DNA of 64,000 bases from Pseudoalteromonas apostichopi (GTDB taxonomy: Bacteria; Pseudomonadota; Gammaproteobacteria; Enterobacterales; Alteromonadaceae). Position numbers and translations under genes: made by a program. Of this stretch, positions 9,558 to 18,206 are shown in pieces. Below the pieces are notes generated by a model. It ran no database searches, was not told where the DNA came from, and saw only the letters and a program-made list of their open reading frames with translations. The DNA lies in NCBI RefSeq assembly GCF_030297135.1, contig NZ_AP028066.1, positions 744,001 through 808,000 on the forward strand. The letters are read 5' to 3'. Every line of letters begins with the position of its first letter. The stretch's first letter is position 1.

Positions 9558-9971
9558 TTATGATGCTTCTTGCGCAGCAATCGACACATCAAATGCGCCA
9601 GCAGCTCGCGATGCATCCATAACTTTGATAAGTACATCCGTTGTGGCTTTCTTATCAGCTTGAATAACCACGCTACCTTGTGGGTTTTCAGCTTTTAAGC
9701 GCTCGATATTTGCTTGTACTGCACGAATATCTACTTGGCGTTTGTTGATCCAAATTTCACCTTTGTCAGAAATAGCAACTAAGATGTTGGCACGCTCTTT
9801 TTTAACTGCAGTTGCAGCTTCCGGACGGTTAACATCAATACCCGCTTCTTTTACGAATGATGCTGTTACGATGAAGAAGATAAGCATGATGAAAACAACG
9901 TCTAGCATTGGCGTCATGTTGATTTCTTCTGCGTCGTCTTCTTGAAATAAGTTACCTAGTGGCGCTCTCAT
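9558..9971 (-). CDS. exbD: ExbD/TolR-family proton channel subunit, 137 aa
   Basis: One transmembrane helix (about residues 22-42, MLDVVFIMLIFFIVTASF) contains the Asp (D24) used for proton conduction in the ExbD family. A periplasmic domain follows. It is 12 bp upstream of tonB and 45 bp downstream of exbB, in one operon. Confidence 0.92.
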   Translation of the reverse strand: MRAPLGNLFQEDDAEEINMTPMLDVVFIMLIFFIVTASFVKEAGIDVNRPEAATAVKKERANILVAISDKGEIWINKRQVDIRAVQANIERLKAENPQGSVVIQADKKATTDVLIKVMDASRAAGAFDVSIAAQEAS

Positions 9972-10016
9972 TGTTAGTCTCCTAGTGGGTGATGCTCACA
10001 TCACCCTAAAATTCGT

Positions 10017-10544
10017 TTAGTGGTCTAAGACCATGTTGTCTTCAAGTAATTGCACTTCACGTTTTGCTCGACGTTGTAAAAACGTTGATGCGAAAACCCC
10101 TGAAAGTGCACCCACCATACCGGCCATGGTTGGAATAGTGGCTTTAGACACCCCTGATGCCATCGAACGAGCACTGCCTGTGCCTGTGATTGCCATTACA
10201 TCAAATACTTCGATCATGCCGGTTACGGTACCTAACAGACCTAAAAGTGGACATAACGCAACCATTACGTTAATTAGCGCAAGGTTATTATTTAGTTGCA
10301 TGCCAGCGCGTGAAATCATCGCTTGGCGAATTTGCTCTGCGTTCCAGCTGTTACGCTCTGCTCTATTGCTCCAAGTGCTCTTTACGTCTTTCTTGTAGCG
10401 TTTAAAGCCGCCAAAGAAATACATAAAACGCTCAAGTATCAATAACCACATCGCGAAGATGAGGACCCCGATGACCAAGAGAACTTGGCCACCTGTGTCG
10501 AGGAAATCACGTAGAGCATTGATTGCATCAATCAATAGCACCAT
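10017..10544 (-). CDS. exbB: ExbB/TolQ-family proton channel subunit, 175 aa
   Basis: A MotA/TolQ/ExbB domain with three membrane helices is visible; the second and third lie in ALCPLLGLLGTVTGMI and around TIPTMAGMVGALSGVF. It forms the pentameric motor around ExbD. It starts 3 bp after the stop of the longer ExbB-like gene, with an AGGAG site 8 nt before its ATG, so translation is probably coupled. Confidence 0.92.
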   Translation of the reverse strand: MVLLIDAINALRDFLDTGGQVLLVIGVLIFAMWLLILERFMYFFGGFKRYKKDVKSTWSNRAERNSWNAEQIRQAMISRAGMQLNNNLALINVMVALCPLLGLLGTVTGMIEVFDVMAITGTGSARSMASGVSKATIPTMAGMVGALSGVFASTFLQRRAKREVQLLEDNMVLDH

Positions 10545-10547
10545 GAT

Positions 10548-11915
10548 TTATGCTCCTTTCTCGCTTCGCTCTGCAATGATACCTGCGCTTTGCTCTTGTA
10601 AAATTAACAGCATGTTTTTAGAGCGCGTGTTAAGAAGTGTGTATAAGAATACTGTTGGGATAGCCACAACCAGACCAAGTACAGTTGTTACAAGTGCCTG
10701 AGAAATACCACCCGCCATTAGTTTAGGGTCACCTGTACCGAACAAAGTAATAGCTTGGAAAGTGTTAATCATACCCGTTACCGTACCTAGTAGACCAAGT
10801 AGCGGGGCTACCACAGAGATAATCTTAATTAGCGTCAGGTTACGGGTTATTTTCGGCATTTCACGAATGATTGCTTCGCTTAATTTTAGCTCAAGTGTGT
10901 CGTACGCTACATCTGGGTACTGATCTTTCACTTTCATTACACGGCCAAGTGGGTTGTCATCACGTGCAACTGTGTCTTTAAGCTGACGACGGATTTTGCT
11001 ACCCATAATCATCAGTGATACAAAGCGCTCAAGTGCGATGAGTAAAGCAATTAGACCAACACCTAAGATGATATAACCTACAGTACCACCTTGGTGAACT
11101 TGCTCTTCAGTGTCAGGAGCTTGTACTAAAAGACCTAAGATAGAACCACCTGTTGGGTCAAGAGCGAACTGAACAACACCCGAATTTGCTTGTTGCAGAT
11201 CAGTAGCAGTTGCTGTGTAACGGCTGCTTGGCTGACGTGTAAGCTGGCTGATTGTATTCGTAGCAGGTGTGTACTCTAGGTATTTACCGTCTGAGATTAA
11301 GTTAAATGCACCAACACGCACCACTTCTTTTTGTGCTTTGCTGCCACCTTCAACGATAACATCTGTTGTAAAGCGTGATACTTTACCTTGTTCGGTCATT
11401 TCACGTTGTAATTCAAACCATACTTTTTCGATATCATCGATTGAAGCAAGCTTTGAAGTTGAACCCATTTTTTGTGCCAGCTCATCCATGAAGTTACTGC
11501 GTCCAGGTAGCTCTGCAGAAACAACTGACGTCATGAATTTGTTACTTGAATCACCCGCGACTTGTTGTAACACACCGAAAAGTTCCTTAAGTGAACCCAT
11601 ACGGTTTGAAAGCGTGTCAGTTAAGTTAGCTAGCTTTACTTCATTTTCTTCAAACTGAGTTTCTAAACGCTCTGACTCATTTAACATTGCAGTACGCTTT
11701 GCTTGTGTATCTTTAAGCATTTGTACTTGTTCGTTTTGACGCGCCATGAACTCTTGTTCACGTTGTTTATTCTCAGCGCTTTGCTGTGTGTTACCTTGCT
11801 CTAATGTTTTTAGTAATGAATCTAAATCCATTGGCTCAGCCGCTAGGCTGCTACCAGCAAAACCAAGGCCAGCTGCAAATACGGCCATTTTTGTCATTTT
11901 CGTTAATAATTTCAT
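10548..11915 (-). CDS. Long ExbB/TtpC-type protein with periplasmic coiled coil, 455 aa
   Basis: A signal-peptide-like N terminus (ends GSSLAA, about 25) leads into a coiled-coil-rich periplasmic region (about 30-110) and a mixed region to about 270. A MotA/TolQ/ExbB domain follows, with helices near 280-305, 365-395 (SVVAPLLGLLGTVTGMINTF) and 410-440. This layout matches TtpC of Vibrio TonB2 systems, an extra component required for some receptors. It is 10 bp downstream of the DUF3450 gene. Confidence 0.88.
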   Translation of the reverse strand: MKLLTKMTKMAVFAAGLGFAGSSLAAEPMDLDSLLKTLEQGNTQQSAENKQREQEFMARQNEQVQMLKDTQAKRTAMLNESERLETQFEENEVKLANLTDTLSNRMGSLKELFGVLQQVAGDSSNKFMTSVVSAELPGRSNFMDELAQKMGSTSKLASIDDIEKVWFELQREMTEQGKVSRFTTDVIVEGGSKAQKEVVRVGAFNLISDGKYLEYTPATNTISQLTRQPSSRYTATATDLQQANSGVVQFALDPTGGSILGLLVQAPDTEEQVHQGGTVGYIILGVGLIALLIALERFVSLMIMGSKIRRQLKDTVARDDNPLGRVMKVKDQYPDVAYDTLELKLSEAIIREMPKITRNLTLIKIISVVAPLLGLLGTVTGMINTFQAITLFGTGDPKLMAGGISQALVTTVLGLVVAIPTVFLYTLLNTRSKNMLLILQEQSAGIIAERSEKGA

Positions 11916-11925
11916 CTCAAACCTC

Positions 11926-12678
11926 TTATTCAGCAGCGTGGACTGGCAGTGTTAACATATCTGGGGCAAGTTGCTTACGAGCAATGCGTAAACCTTTGTT
12001 GATTTGGCTGATTGCAGAATCTGGTAACTCAACAAACGATTTTGTTTCTTTATCCCAGCTACCTGCTTTTTTGCCGTCGCGTGTTAAATAAATAAGTTCT
12101 AAGCGACCAATGCGTAAGAAATCGACTTCGCGCTCTTGACCATCTACATTAAGTAATGATGTATACGCTTCGATAGTGCGACCGTAATCAACCTCTACTT
12201 GGTAAGCTTCAAGTAAACGGCGGAATTTTTCACTTGAAGTGATATCTGCGCGGTCCATCATTTCTTTTAATGATGCGATACGTTTGCTTCGTTCTTCAGT
12301 TAAGAAAGGTACGTCTAGTGCAACAAATTGTTCCAGGCCCGTGATCATGCGCATCATTAACGGCGTAATTTGACGCTCGATAACTGATACCTGATCCATT
12401 GACTCATTTAACGCGTCCATTTCAGCAATTTGGTTGTTTAACTGCTTGGTAAGTTGCGCGTTATAAACAGTTAAGCCTTCAATTTCTTTATTAAGAGCTT
12501 TGAATTGTTGTAAACGACCTTGCATTGAATCTGCAATCTTGTCGATTTTAGTTTGTGATTGCGCTGCAGATTTGTTTATCTCGCTGCTTTTATCAATTAC
12601 TTTATCTAGATCGTTTGCATGTACCGCCGCAGATGCCGCTACAATACCTGCTAAAATCAGTGGTTTAACGCCTTTCAT
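11926..12678 (-). CDS. DUF3450 periplasmic coiled-coil protein of the TonB system, 250 aa
   Basis: First gene of the operon. A signal peptide (cleavage after AAVHA) is followed by a predicted coiled coil (about 25-100) and a C-terminal alpha/beta part; sequence and position match DUF3450. It probably works with the long ExbB-like protein in the periplasm. I place the start at ATG 12678, because an AAAGG ribosome site lies about 8 nt upstream of it; a GTG three codons earlier is less well placed. Confidence 0.85.
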   Translation of the reverse strand: MKGVKPLILAGIVAASAAVHANDLDKVIDKSSEINKSAAQSQTKIDKIADSMQGRLQQFKALNKEIEGLTVYNAQLTKQLNNQIAEMDALNESMDQVSVIERQITPLMMRMITGLEQFVALDVPFLTEERSKRIASLKEMMDRADITSSEKFRRLLEAYQVEVDYGRTIEAYTSLLNVDGQEREVDFLRIGRLELIYLTRDGKKAGSWDKETKSFVELPDSAISQINKGLRIARKQLAPDMLTLPVHAAE

Positions 12679-12855
12679 CGCATACACCTTTACTCGTTAA
12701 GTTAGCTTAATTTACTAGTGGGGGTTGTTTTAATGTGCGAAAGGATAACGATGAAAAATGACAAGCGTGTTGCGTAAAAAATACAAAATTATGACAGCTG
12801 TAACAATTAGTTTATATTGCGCAAAGATAAGGCAAAACTTGCAGGGTTTTGGGAA

Positions 12856-13461
12856 CTAAATATGGGAAACGATCTGTTGATAAGTACTTTCCCAGTCTAG
12901 ATAGTTAACAGGGATAGCGTGGTAGTTCCCTTTATTTTCAATAACTAAAGACGGAAAGCCTTGGATAGGTAAGCTTCTAGCTTGGTTTATTTCGGCCATT
13001 AATAAAGAATGTATATTTTCACTTTCAATTTCTTTTATAAATGTGCTTTTTTCTAAACCTATTTGCTCAGCAAGGAGCACAAGTGTGCTTATGTCTGACG
13101 GGTTTTGTGCATTTAAGTAATAGGCTTTTTGAATGGCATAAAGCATCTCCTGCTCTTTTTCGTGCTGCCTTGCAACAATCACAGCTCTACATGCTGGGTA
13201 AGTAGAGCGACGTGGTTTGGCAGTGTGCCAAAACTCATGATTAAATGGTGTACCAAGTTGCTGCTCAATTCGCAGCCATGTTTGCTGTAAAAACTGTTGC
13301 ATATCTATAGGCATTGGCTCATCGGAATCAGGAGCAAGGCCGCCCACTCTATATTCAATAGCAAGTTTATCACCAAGGGCTGCTTGAAGCTTTAACCAAG
13401 TTTCTCTATAGCCCCAACACCAACTACACATAGGGTCGTAAACATAAATTAACCTTGCCAT
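12856..13461 (-). CDS. DsbA-family thioredoxin-fold protein with CSWC motif, 201 aa
   Basis: The N terminus has a first beta-strand and a CxxC redox centre (YDPMCSWCWGYRE, residues about 8-20) followed by an alpha-helical insertion, as in the cytoplasmic DsbA/FrnE-like group (COG3531). A cis-Pro region is present near IQGFPSLV (about 170). No signal peptide, so it is probably cytoplasmic. It ends the minus-strand run with the diguanylate cyclase, which stops directly upstream. The substrate is unknown. Confidence 0.8.
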   Translation of the reverse strand: MARLIYVYDPMCSWCWGYRETWLKLQAALGDKLAIEYRVGGLAPDSDEPMPIDMQQFLQQTWLRIEQQLGTPFNHEFWHTAKPRRSTYPACRAVIVARQHEKEQEMLYAIQKAYYLNAQNPSDISTLVLLAEQIGLEKSTFIKEIESENIHSLLMAEINQARSLPIQGFPSLVIENKGNYHAIPVNYLDWESTYQQIVSHI

Positions 13462-14541
13462 TTAGCTTATCTCGGTTAAATCAGAAACCACGACATTACG
13501 CCCTTTTGCTTTAGCTTTATAAAGGTTGTCATCAGCTTGTTTAATCGCTTTACTAAATTGACTACCACGTTCTAGGCTGGCAATTCCGATACTACATGTG
13601 ATTGTCACAGACTGCCCAACATCGAAGGGGATCTGTTTTTGAGCGACATAACTACGCAGCTTTTCGGCCACGGCATGAGCTATATTGAGTCCAGCTTTAG
13701 GCAGTAAAATAATGAATTCTTCGCCACCATAGCGCGCTTTAATATCTGTGCCACGTAATTTATCATGCATCATAGAGGTAAACGCTATTAATGCCTGATC
13801 ACCAAAATCATGGCCATAACTATCGTTAATTGATTTAAAGTTATCTAAATCAATTAATAATATCGACATCGGTAAATAGTTAGCCGCTTCGGCTTCAAGA
13901 CGAGGCTGAATATGCTCATAAATATAACGACGATTCGCAAGGCCAGTAAGTGGATCTGTCAACGCATCGCGCTTTTCTATTAAGGTAATATCAGCAATTT
14001 TTTGATGGCTTTTTTGTCTAAAGTATTCGCTAATCGCAGAAAACAATATCACCATTGTGAAAGAGGCTATAAAGCGTGAGGTTTCAACTTGCCCATAATG
14101 CGCTTGACCAAAATTAGGGCTAAATAACAAAGCAACCGCACTGCTATACATAATAATAACCAATACACTGCCAACTTTTAAACCTAAGGTGACATAAGCC
14201 ACAATAGGGTAAAACATCAGCCAATATAAAGCGGTATTCTCTTTGCCACCGGTATACACCAATGCCACGCAGAGCAACAGAATAATAGACAATATAATGC
14301 AACTAACAGACACCAAAGCGCCAGTGCGAAAGTAATAAAACATGCACAGCACAATAGTCACATCACTGACCACTAACATAATAGTTAACGGTAAGGCATA
14401 AATTTGATAGTTAGATATTACTAATGATGTGATTAATACAATGGCAAAAAAAGCCATTGTAAACAGCGTGAAGGCACGGCGTTGTTTATCCGCCGTGTCG
14501 ACACTATTTAAATTAATGGCATTAAGCCAGTTTTGATCCAA
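13462..14541 (-). CDS. Membrane-bound diguanylate cyclase (GGDEF), 359 aa
   Basis: Five or six N-terminal membrane helices (about residues 28-175) precede a GGDEF domain (about 190-355). The active site is GGEEF, and an RxxD inhibitory-site motif (RGTD) lies five residues before it, so the enzyme should make c-di-GMP from GTP and be product-inhibited. The start is TTG, with AAGAGA upstream; the first in-frame ATG is already at the first membrane helix. It is 18 bp from the chemoreceptor gene, suggesting co-transcription. Confidence 0.88.
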   Translation of the reverse strand: MDQNWLNAINLNSVDTADKQRRAFTLFTMAFFAIVLITSLVISNYQIYALPLTIMLVVSDVTIVLCMFYYFRTGALVSVSCIILSIILLLCVALVYTGGKENTALYWLMFYPIVAYVTLGLKVGSVLVIIMYSSAVALLFSPNFGQAHYGQVETSRFIASFTMVILFSAISEYFRQKSHQKIADITLIEKRDALTDPLTGLANRRYIYEHIQPRLEAEAANYLPMSILLIDLDNFKSINDSYGHDFGDQALIAFTSMMHDKLRGTDIKARYGGEEFIILLPKAGLNIAHAVAEKLRSYVAQKQIPFDVGQSVTITCSIGIASLERGSQFSKAIKQADDNLYKAKAKGRNVVVSDLTEIS

Positions 14542-14559
14542 AATTGCAGTCTCTTAAAA

Positions 14560-16449
14560 CTAAACTTTAAATTTAAGTACCAATTTTTCAAGCTCATAGA
14601 ACTGGGCTTTTAATTTTGTACACTCATTCAAGGTGTTATTAAGATTACTCTTACCTTGATTAGAAAGTTCACTAATTGAGTGTATATCACTATCTAAACT
14701 TTGAATTACTTGGTTTTGCTCTGTGGTGGCATTCGCTACACTGTGGTTCACTTCATCGATTGATTCGATAGCACGCGTCACCTCAGCCATTTTATCACCC
14801 GCTACATGGGCTTGTTCAACACTCTTTTCGCTGTCACGAATACTTGCAGTCATTACTTCAACCGCAGACGCAGAGCCTTGTTGTAACTGAGAAATAGTGT
14901 CTTCTATTTCTTGCGTTGATTGCTGTGTTCGGTGTGCTAGTTGCCTAACTTCGTCAGCAACAACCGCAAAACCTCGACCAGCTTCACCTGCGCGGGCCGC
15001 TTCAATAGCAGCATTAAGCGCTAATAAATTAGTTTGCTCACTTACACCTTTAATCACTTCAAGTACTTGACCAATGCTAACAGTGTGCGCATCTAAACTA
15101 TTAATCGTTTTTTGTGCTTGCTCCATATTACGAGACAAGGCATTTATAGCAGTTAAGTTATCAGCTAACGCAGATTGGCTTTGTAGTGACTGGCTATTCG
15201 CACTGGTCGCAAGGCTAGATGCATTACTTGCACTATTTGAGATTTCTACCGCGCTAGAGGTAAGTTCGTTGATTGCGGTTGCAACGTTGTCAGTACGTTT
15301 TGTTTGGTCTGCATACATATCGAGCGTACCTTGAGTTTGGTTCACTAAACTTTCAACTAAACGCTCAAGCTCAACAGTGGTATTTTTAACTTGCTCAATC
15401 GATGTATGAATTTTTTCGATAAAAGCATTGAAGTAATGACTTAATTCACCAAATTCATCATTGTTTTCGACCTCAAGACGACGGGTTAAATCACCCTCAC
15501 CTTGTGCGATATCTTTAATTGCATCGTTTAGGCGCTGCATTGGACGCATTAAATAACGAAGTAAGAACTGCATCATTAATACAATAGCAGCTATACCCAT
15601 CAGCATATATATGGCCGCCATATTTCTAAATGACGCGACCGATGAATAGGCAATTTCTTCGTTGATCACCACACCAAGATACCAATCAACGTTTTGAATT
15701 CCTTTAATTTTGGTAAACGACACTAATTTATCTAAGCCACCAACTTGTACTTCTACAAACTCAGATTGTAACGATAGGCTTTTACCGAATAAATCGCGCA
15801 TGTTTTTGTCGTTAAACTTAGTTTCTGGGTGACTTAAAATGCGGCCTTCACTATCAAGTAAGAAACCATAACCAAAACCTAAAAAGTCAATTTCGTTAAC
15901 TATCTTAGTAATGGTTTTCATATCAATATCAGCACCTGCAACACCGCTAAACACACCATTTGCTTGCATAGGGGCTACAGCCGAAATAGTCAGCTCATTG
16001 GTTGTTACATCAATATAAGGGGCAGTAAAAGCAGTGTTAGTTTTGTTTTCAACAAGTTTGTACCACGGGCGTGTCGTAGCATCGTAGTCAGGCGGTAACA
16101 CAACCGATTGGTCATTCAATACAAATGTGCCATCAGTGATACCTATATATGTGTTTTTAAAGTTACCAGCTTTGTCAGCTGTGTTGAGCTGTGTAAGTGT
16201 TAGCTCTTTGCTGTCACCAAGTTGATAGGTGTCTGCAACTGACGAAACAATCGCTAACTTGGCATTTAACCAGTTCGCTATATTTTGCGACACTGACTGA
16301 GAAATCTCTTGCAGCACAAGCGAAAGCTGCTCTTGCGTTTGGCTGCGCATAGAGATGAAGTTATTAATCGTGAATAAACCGAGCACAATCACTAAAACCA
16401 GTGATGCAGCCACAGTTACCTTGGTGGTAAATTTAAGAGTGCTTTGCAT
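14560..16449 (-). CDS. Methyl-accepting chemotaxis protein with dCache sensor, 629 aa
   Basis: An N-terminal membrane helix is followed by a periplasmic double-Cache sensor (about residues 35-265, with RPWYK, a ligand-binding hallmark), a second membrane helix, a HAMP domain and a signalling domain containing the conserved hairpin tip (EQTNLLALNAAIEAARAGE). It signals to CheA/CheW. The start chosen is ATG 16449, preceded by AGG; a TTG further upstream would add an implausible leader. Two GGAACGTTCC-type sites lie upstream and also precede the adjacent sugar genes, suggesting that the receptor senses a related sugar. Ligand is inferred only. Confidence 0.88.
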   Translation of the reverse strand: MQSTLKFTTKVTVAASLVLVIVLGLFTINNFISMRSQTQEQLSLVLQEISQSVSQNIANWLNAKLAIVSSVADTYQLGDSKELTLTQLNTADKAGNFKNTYIGITDGTFVLNDQSVVLPPDYDATTRPWYKLVENKTNTAFTAPYIDVTTNELTISAVAPMQANGVFSGVAGADIDMKTITKIVNEIDFLGFGYGFLLDSEGRILSHPETKFNDKNMRDLFGKSLSLQSEFVEVQVGGLDKLVSFTKIKGIQNVDWYLGVVINEEIAYSSVASFRNMAAIYMLMGIAAIVLMMQFLLRYLMRPMQRLNDAIKDIAQGEGDLTRRLEVENNDEFGELSHYFNAFIEKIHTSIEQVKNTTVELERLVESLVNQTQGTLDMYADQTKRTDNVATAINELTSSAVEISNSASNASSLATSANSQSLQSQSALADNLTAINALSRNMEQAQKTINSLDAHTVSIGQVLEVIKGVSEQTNLLALNAAIEAARAGEAGRGFAVVADEVRQLAHRTQQSTQEIEDTISQLQQGSASAVEVMTASIRDSEKSVEQAHVAGDKMAEVTRAIESIDEVNHSVANATTEQNQVIQSLDSDIHSISELSNQGKSNLNNTLNECTKLKAQFYELEKLVLKFKV

Positions 16450-16540
16450 GACAAACCTGTTTGTTATTTTTTTCGTTGTTAGCGCTTTTATATTTAACAA
16501 ATTTCAAGCTCTTTGTCTTATAAATTTAGGCTAAAACTAG

Positions 16541-16551
16541 AAAAACGTTCC
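16541..16551. promoter_or_regulatory. Partial GGAACGTTCC-type operator before the chemoreceptor
   Basis: AAACGTTCC matches the right three quarters of the palindrome found at 16653 and 18142. It lies about 95 bp upstream of the chemoreceptor ATG, close to where its promoter is expected. Confidence 0.4.
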
Positions 16552-16652
16552 TTTTAATTAAAGTACGCTTTATATAGAAATCAATTACTTTGTTAACGGC
16601 AGCAAATTTAACTTCTAAAGTCGTCACGATAAAAAACAACAAAACCAATTTT

Positions 16653-16662
16653 GGAACGTTCC
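16653..16662. promoter_or_regulatory. GGAACGTTCC palindrome, LacI-type operator candidate
   Basis: A perfect 10-bp palindrome identical to the one in the divergent sugar promoter. It lies about 205 bp upstream of the chemoreceptor and about 130 bp beyond the stop of the sugar transporter. Central CG palindromes of this type are typical of LacI-family repressors; no regulator gene is present in the window. Confidence 0.5.
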
Positions 16663-16751
16663 TAAACAGATTTGATTTAATCGCCCTTGAATACGTATTC
16701 ATTAAATCATTTTGTCATCTAAATTTGTTCCTGGTAGCAAATAAATGGCAT

Positions 16752-16785
16752 AAAAAAACCCCGCAAATCTGTGCGGGGCTTTTAT
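16752..16785. terminator. Bidirectional terminator after the sugar transporter
   Basis: A 7-bp stem CCCCGCA/TGCGGGG (16759-16765, 16772-16778) is flanked by an A-run on the left and a T-run on the right. It ends the minus-strand transporter gene. The rest of 16450-16797 holds only the operator-like sites and the chemoreceptor promoter. Confidence 0.85.
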
Positions 16786-16797
16786 TAGAAAGTACTT

Positions 16798-18069
16798 TTA
16801 ACCGATGCGCTGTTTCCAGCTATCAGCTAAACGCACAACGTTTAAGCCATACCAAGCGATAAATGCATAACAAATCACTGGTACAAAGAAGCTTTGTTGT
16901 ATGTTAACTGTATCTGCAACCACACCTTGTACTAATGGTACTAATGCACCACCTACAATAGCTAAGCATAACCAACCCGAACCTTTACTGGTGAGTGAAC
17001 CTAAACCTTCAATAGCTACAGAGAAAATAGTTGGGAACATAATTGAGTTAAATAAACCAATCGCAAGTACTGAGTAAAGTGCTAAGTCACCTTCAGTGAA
17101 AATAGTCACTAACAGCAGTGCAATAACCATCATGGCATTAAAGAATAACGCTTTTGATGGTGCAATCTTCTGAAGAGCTGCAGAACCAATAAAGCGACCA
17201 ACCATTGCACCGCCCCAGTAGTAAGCAATTAAGCTTGCAGCTGCATGCTCTTCAAGGCCAGCAATATGCTCTTCTCCGAAGTAGTTTACCAAGAAACTAC
17301 CAATAGAAACCTCAGCACCTACGTAACAAAAAATACCTACCACACCCATCATTAAATGTGGTGCTTCTTTCAGGCTGTGGCCTTTCGCTTTACAGTCTTG
17401 CTCTTCTGTGTGCTCTGCAATCACCGGTAGTTTAAAGAATGCAAATACAACAGCAATAGTTAATAGCGCTGCTGCTAACATAAGGTAAGGCACTTTTACT
17501 GATTCAGCAGTTGCCGCATTTGCAGCTAAAGTACCCGCTGTACCGAAGAATAAAATACCACCTACATATGGTCCAACCGTTGTACCTAGGGAGTTAAGTG
17601 CTTGAGCAAGATTTAAACGCGACGACGCTGTTTTTTCAGGGCCTAACGCCACAACATATGGATTAGCTGACACCTGTAATACGGTAACACCCGCTGCTAG
17701 TACAAATAATGCACCTAAGAACAGCCAGTACTCATGCACTACAACCGCAGGATAAAATAACATACAGCCAATTGATGCCACTACTAAGCCTGTTAGTACG
17801 CCATTTTTATAGCCAAGTTTTTTAACCAACATACCCGCTGGTAGCGAAACAATAAAGTAAGCACCAAAGAAACAAAACTGAACCAGCATTGCCTCTGTAT
17901 AGGTTAAATCGAATACGCCTTTTAAGCGCGGGATCAACACATCATTTAAAACTGTAATGAAACCCCACAAAAAGAATAGGGTTGTCATTGCCGTCAGTGG
18001 TAGCAGGTAATTTTTATTTTGCTGCGAACCATCGGCGACAAACGATTGGTTTGTATTTATTTCACTCAC
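16798..18069 (-). CDS. FucP/GluP-family sugar:proton symporter, 423 aa
   Basis: A 12-helix major facilitator of the fucose/glucose-galactose subfamily. N-terminal FFLWGFITVLNDVLIPRLK and QVSANPYVVALGP are signature segments. It should import a hexose with protons. It is divergent from the epimerase/kinase operon across a 137-bp region carrying a GGAACGTTCC operator, which implies coregulation; the neighbouring mannose-type enzymes suggest mannose or a related sugar as substrate. Confidence 0.87.
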   Translation of the reverse strand: MSEINTNQSFVADGSQQNKNYLLPLTAMTTLFFLWGFITVLNDVLIPRLKGVFDLTYTEAMLVQFCFFGAYFIVSLPAGMLVKKLGYKNGVLTGLVVASIGCMLFYPAVVVHEYWLFLGALFVLAAGVTVLQVSANPYVVALGPEKTASSRLNLAQALNSLGTTVGPYVGGILFFGTAGTLAANAATAESVKVPYLMLAAALLTIAVVFAFFKLPVIAEHTEEQDCKAKGHSLKEAPHLMMGVVGIFCYVGAEVSIGSFLVNYFGEEHIAGLEEHAAASLIAYYWGGAMVGRFIGSAALQKIAPSKALFFNAMMVIALLLVTIFTEGDLALYSVLAIGLFNSIMFPTIFSVAIEGLGSLTSKGSGWLCLAIVGGALVPLVQGVVADTVNIQQSFFVPVICYAFIAWYGLNVVRLADSWKQRIG

Positions 18070-18141
18070 GTGGTTTTCACTCCGTTAACAAGTTACCTTT
18101 GATTCTACACATTGAAGTAAAAATAGCACAAAGATTTACTA

Positions 18142-18151
18142 GGAACGTTCC
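18142..18151. promoter_or_regulatory. GGAACGTTCC operator in the divergent sugar promoter
   Basis: A perfect palindrome 73 bp from the transporter ATG and 56 bp from the epimerase ATG. The same sequence occurs at 16653 and partly at 16543. A LacI-family regulator is the likely binder; it is not encoded here. Confidence 0.55.
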
Positions 18152-18206
18152 AATATTTCTATTTCCTGCTATAGTTGCAAGATGAACACAGATTTATTGA
18201 TAGACC

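Noticed and set aside
16590..16862. Plus-strand ORF of 90 codons
   Set aside because: It runs through an operator-like palindrome and a strong terminator and into the antisense of the transporter gene.
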